Below are positions 5,296 through 6,203 of a DNA stretch of 6,203 bases, in pieces (position 1 is the first letter of the stretch; each line of letters starts with the position of its first letter). The stretch is from assembly GCA_035547155.1 (NCBI GenBank), contig DASZVJ010000022.1, positions 1 to 6,203 on the forward strand, read 5' to 3'. The notes below the pieces were generated by a model that saw only the letters and a program-made list of their open reading frames with translations, was not told where the DNA came from and did not search any database. Made by a program: the position numbers and the translations under genes. The DNA is from CAZNMF01 sp035547155. Lineage in GTDB: Bacteria; Acidobacteriota; Vicinamibacteria; Vicinamibacterales; SCN-69-37.

Positions 5296-5952
5296 ATGGA
5301 CGTCTATCTCGTGCCTGTCGGCGACGACCGCGACGAGCTCTATTGCGAGCGGATGGAGCGTGCGGACGCCGGCGACGACGAGGCGCCGGCGACCGGATGG
5401 CGGCGCGTGACGGCCATCTTCCATCGCGCGCTCGCGGAAGGCGAGCGCGCGCAGCACGCGCCCGACAGCGACGCGCCGCACGGCCGCGTGCGGCGCTGGT
5501 TCACCCGCAAGCTGGCCGAGGCCGTCGCCGAGCAGCGTCTGCTCTGGCATCTGCGGCACGAGACGCACGTGCGTCTCGTGCACGCCGACGATCTGACGGC
5601 GCAGATGGCGATCGATCGCAGCCGCCGCAGCCTCGGCGCCGATCGCGACAAACATTTTCGCTGGGCGATCATCGACGCCGTGCTCGCGTTGCTGTGCGCG
5701 CCGATCGCGCTGCTGCCAGGCCCCAACGTCTTCGCGTACTACTTCATCTTTCGCAGCGTCGGACATTACCTGTCGTGGCGCGGCGCAGGCCAGGGTCTGA
5801 CGGCCATTACCTGGCAGCCGGAGCCGTCGCCGCATCTCACCGCGCTTCGGCAAGCGCTGCATCTCGCTGACGACGTCCGCGGCCAGCGCCTCGACGAGAT
5901 CGCGGCGGCGCTGGGCCTCGATCGGCTCGCGTCGTTTGTGGATGGGGGATAG
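5296..5952 (+). CDS. Membrane protein resembling the mitochondrial K+/H+ exchange-related family (Mit_KHE1-like)
   Basis: A 218-residue protein. It begins MDVYLVPVGDDRDELYCERM, like the short N-terminal strand of the Mit_KHE1 family (PF10173, named for yeast and plant mitochondrial proteins linked to K+/H+ exchange). A charged, soluble stretch (about 28-120) is followed by WAIIDAVLALLCAPIALLPGPNVFAYYFIFR at about 123-153 (31 residues, key part LLPGPNVFAYYFIFR). This is one long or two short membrane helices broken by the PGPN turn, then HYLSWRGAGQGL (157-168). The PGPN-x-x-x-Y-F-x-x-R and W-R-x-x-x-G pattern is what I recall as diagnostic. The C-terminal 50 residues look helical and soluble. 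The ATG at 5296 is chosen over upstream in-frame ATGs (5230, 5263 and 5275) because conservation starts at MDVYLVP and those lie in or beyond the gatC start and promoter. Transport activity is not established, and the family call is from memory of its pattern. Confidence 0.66.
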   Translation: MDVYLVPVGDDRDELYCERMERADAGDDEAPATGWRRVTAIFHRALAEGERAQHAPDSDAPHGRVRRWFTRKLAEAVAEQRLLWHLRHETHVRLVHADDLTAQMAIDRSRRSLGADRDKHFRWAIIDAVLALLCAPIALLPGPNVFAYYFIFRSVGHYLSWRGAGQGLTAITWQPEPSPHLTALRQALHLADDVRGQRLDEIAAALGLDRLASFVDGG

Positions 5953-5996
5953 GGACGGCGGGGACCAGGGGACGAAGGGACCAGGGGACGAAGGGG
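5944..5996 (+). other. G-rich tract with G-quadruplex potential
   Basis: Seven runs of three or more G occur on the plus strand: 5944-5948, 5952-5954, 5960-5963, 5968-5971, 5977-5979, 5984-5987 and 5993-5996. They are separated by loops of 3-5 nt, meeting the usual G3+N1-7 quadruplex pattern. The tract starts inside the last codons of the membrane-protein gene, covers its TAG stop (5950-5952) and ends about 70 nt before lpxD. It could act on transcript ends or on transcription; that is inference. Confidence 0.6.
5961..5992 (+). repeat. Perfect 16-bp tandem direct repeat, two copies
   Basis: GGGACCAGGGGACGAA occurs at 5961-5976 and again without change at 5977-5992; a third copy begins with GGG at 5993 and then diverges. 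The unit is itself built from a G-rich 8-mer theme (GGGACCAG, GGGACGAA). It lies between the membrane-protein gene and lpxD. Confidence 0.9.
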
Positions 5997-6049
5997 CCGT
6001 CCGGCGGCATTCGTCGCCCGCGGACCGTCGCCTGTAGCCCCAAGCCCGT

Positions 6050-6055
6050 TATACT
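6050..6055 (+). promoter_or_regulatory. Putative -10 element of lpxD
   Basis: TATACT within GTTATACT matches TATAAT at 5 of 6. It ends 9 nt before the GTG at 6065, so the transcript would begin between about 6062 and the start codon itself. No good -35 is seen 16-18 nt upstream, and no Shine-Dalgarno lies between it and the GTG. Confidence 0.5.
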
Positions 6056-6064
6056 CACGCCGCT

Positions 6065-6203
6065 GTGACGCTTGCGGAACTGGCTCAACAGATTGGATGC
6101 ACGGTCGACGGTGACGGCACGATCGAGGTGCGGCGCGTCGCCGGTCTCGACGACGCGCAGCCGGGCGACGTCACGTTCCTGCACAACCCGAAATACGCGT
6201 CGA
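6065..6203 (+). CDS. lpxD: UDP-3-O-acylglucosamine N-acyltransferase LpxD (N-terminal part, cut by window edge)
   Basis: The first 46 residues of LpxD, the third enzyme of lipid A synthesis, which adds an R-3-hydroxyacyl chain from acyl carrier protein to UDP-3-O-acyl-glucosamine in the cytoplasm. The visible sequence is the N-terminal uridine-binding domain: TLAELAQQIGCTVDGDG, then IEVRRVAGLDDAQPGDVTFL and HNPKYAS. The order G-D-G, then V-x-x-L-x-D-A-x-x-G-D-V-T-F-L, then N-P-K-Y is the family hallmark. The left-handed beta-helix hexapeptide repeats and catalytic His lie beyond the edge. The start is GTG at 6065; an in-frame TAG at 6035-6037 with no ATG between limits alternatives. It follows the membrane-protein gene with a 112-bp gap and has its own -10-like element, so it is probably a separate unit here rather than part of the bamA-skp-lpxD-fabZ order known from Proteobacteria. 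Confidence 0.93.
   Translation, partial: MTLAELAQQIGCTVDGDGTIEVRRVAGLDDAQPGDVTFLHNPKYAS

Noticed and set aside
5999..6025. Possible terminator between the membrane-protein gene and lpxD
   Set aside because: GTCCG (5999-6003) and CGGAC (6021-6025) can pair, but the stem has internal mismatches and there is no following T run.
5837..6184. Minus-strand open frame of 115 codons at the right end
   Set aside because: Antisense to the clear LpxD N-terminus and spans the G-rich repeat; no family resemblance.

Overview
The window is ordinary-looking, GC-rich bacterial chromosome with densely packed genes. LpxD at the right edge implies lipid A synthesis, so a Gram-negative cell envelope. GatCA implies tRNA-dependent amidation. 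The GC-rich coding style, the gene mix and the G-rich and palindromic intergenic repeats remind me of Acidobacteriota (Vicinamibacteria-like). That placement is an inference from general impression, not a match I could run. No mobile element, CRISPR array, rRNA or tRNA gene is visible.

Layout. Positions 1-2281 hold a minus-strand operon read right to left: a divergent Hsp20-like small heat shock protein, a YmdB-family metallophosphoesterase (4-nt ATGA overlap) and xseA, the exonuclease VII large subunit (4-nt gap), which runs off the left edge. A divergent control region of about 175 bp (2282-2456) contains an AT-rich island and a sigma70-like promoter. It separates that operon from a canonical plus-strand Hsp20 gene (2457-2891). 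That gene is followed by a palindromic repeat and a strong intrinsic terminator. A stand-alone GyrI-like ligand-binding protein (3051-3515, plus) converges on gatA and overlaps its 3' end by 12 bp. gatC and gatA (minus) form a two-gene operon; gatB is not in view. From the gatC promoter region, a small membrane protein resembling the mitochondrial K+/H+ exchange-related family (Mit_KHE1) is transcribed divergently (5296-5952). A G-rich tandem repeat with quadruplex potential follows, and then lpxD, cut by the right edge.

How the genes work together. The two Hsp20 proteins are presumed holdase chaperones. XseA degrades single-stranded DNA with its small subunit XseB. GatCA plus GatB elsewhere corrects misacylated Glu-tRNA(Gln) and/or Asp-tRNA(Asn). 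These are housekeeping functions with no sign of one dedicated pathway. The most interesting regulatory pattern is a recurrent -10-like element (GCTAnnnT or TTATACT) lying only about 4-11 nt upstream of several start codons, which suggests leaderless or nearly leaderless transcripts. At 5275-5284 this element is a perfect palindrome that could serve both divergent genes. I did not find a convincing previously undescribed multi-gene system.
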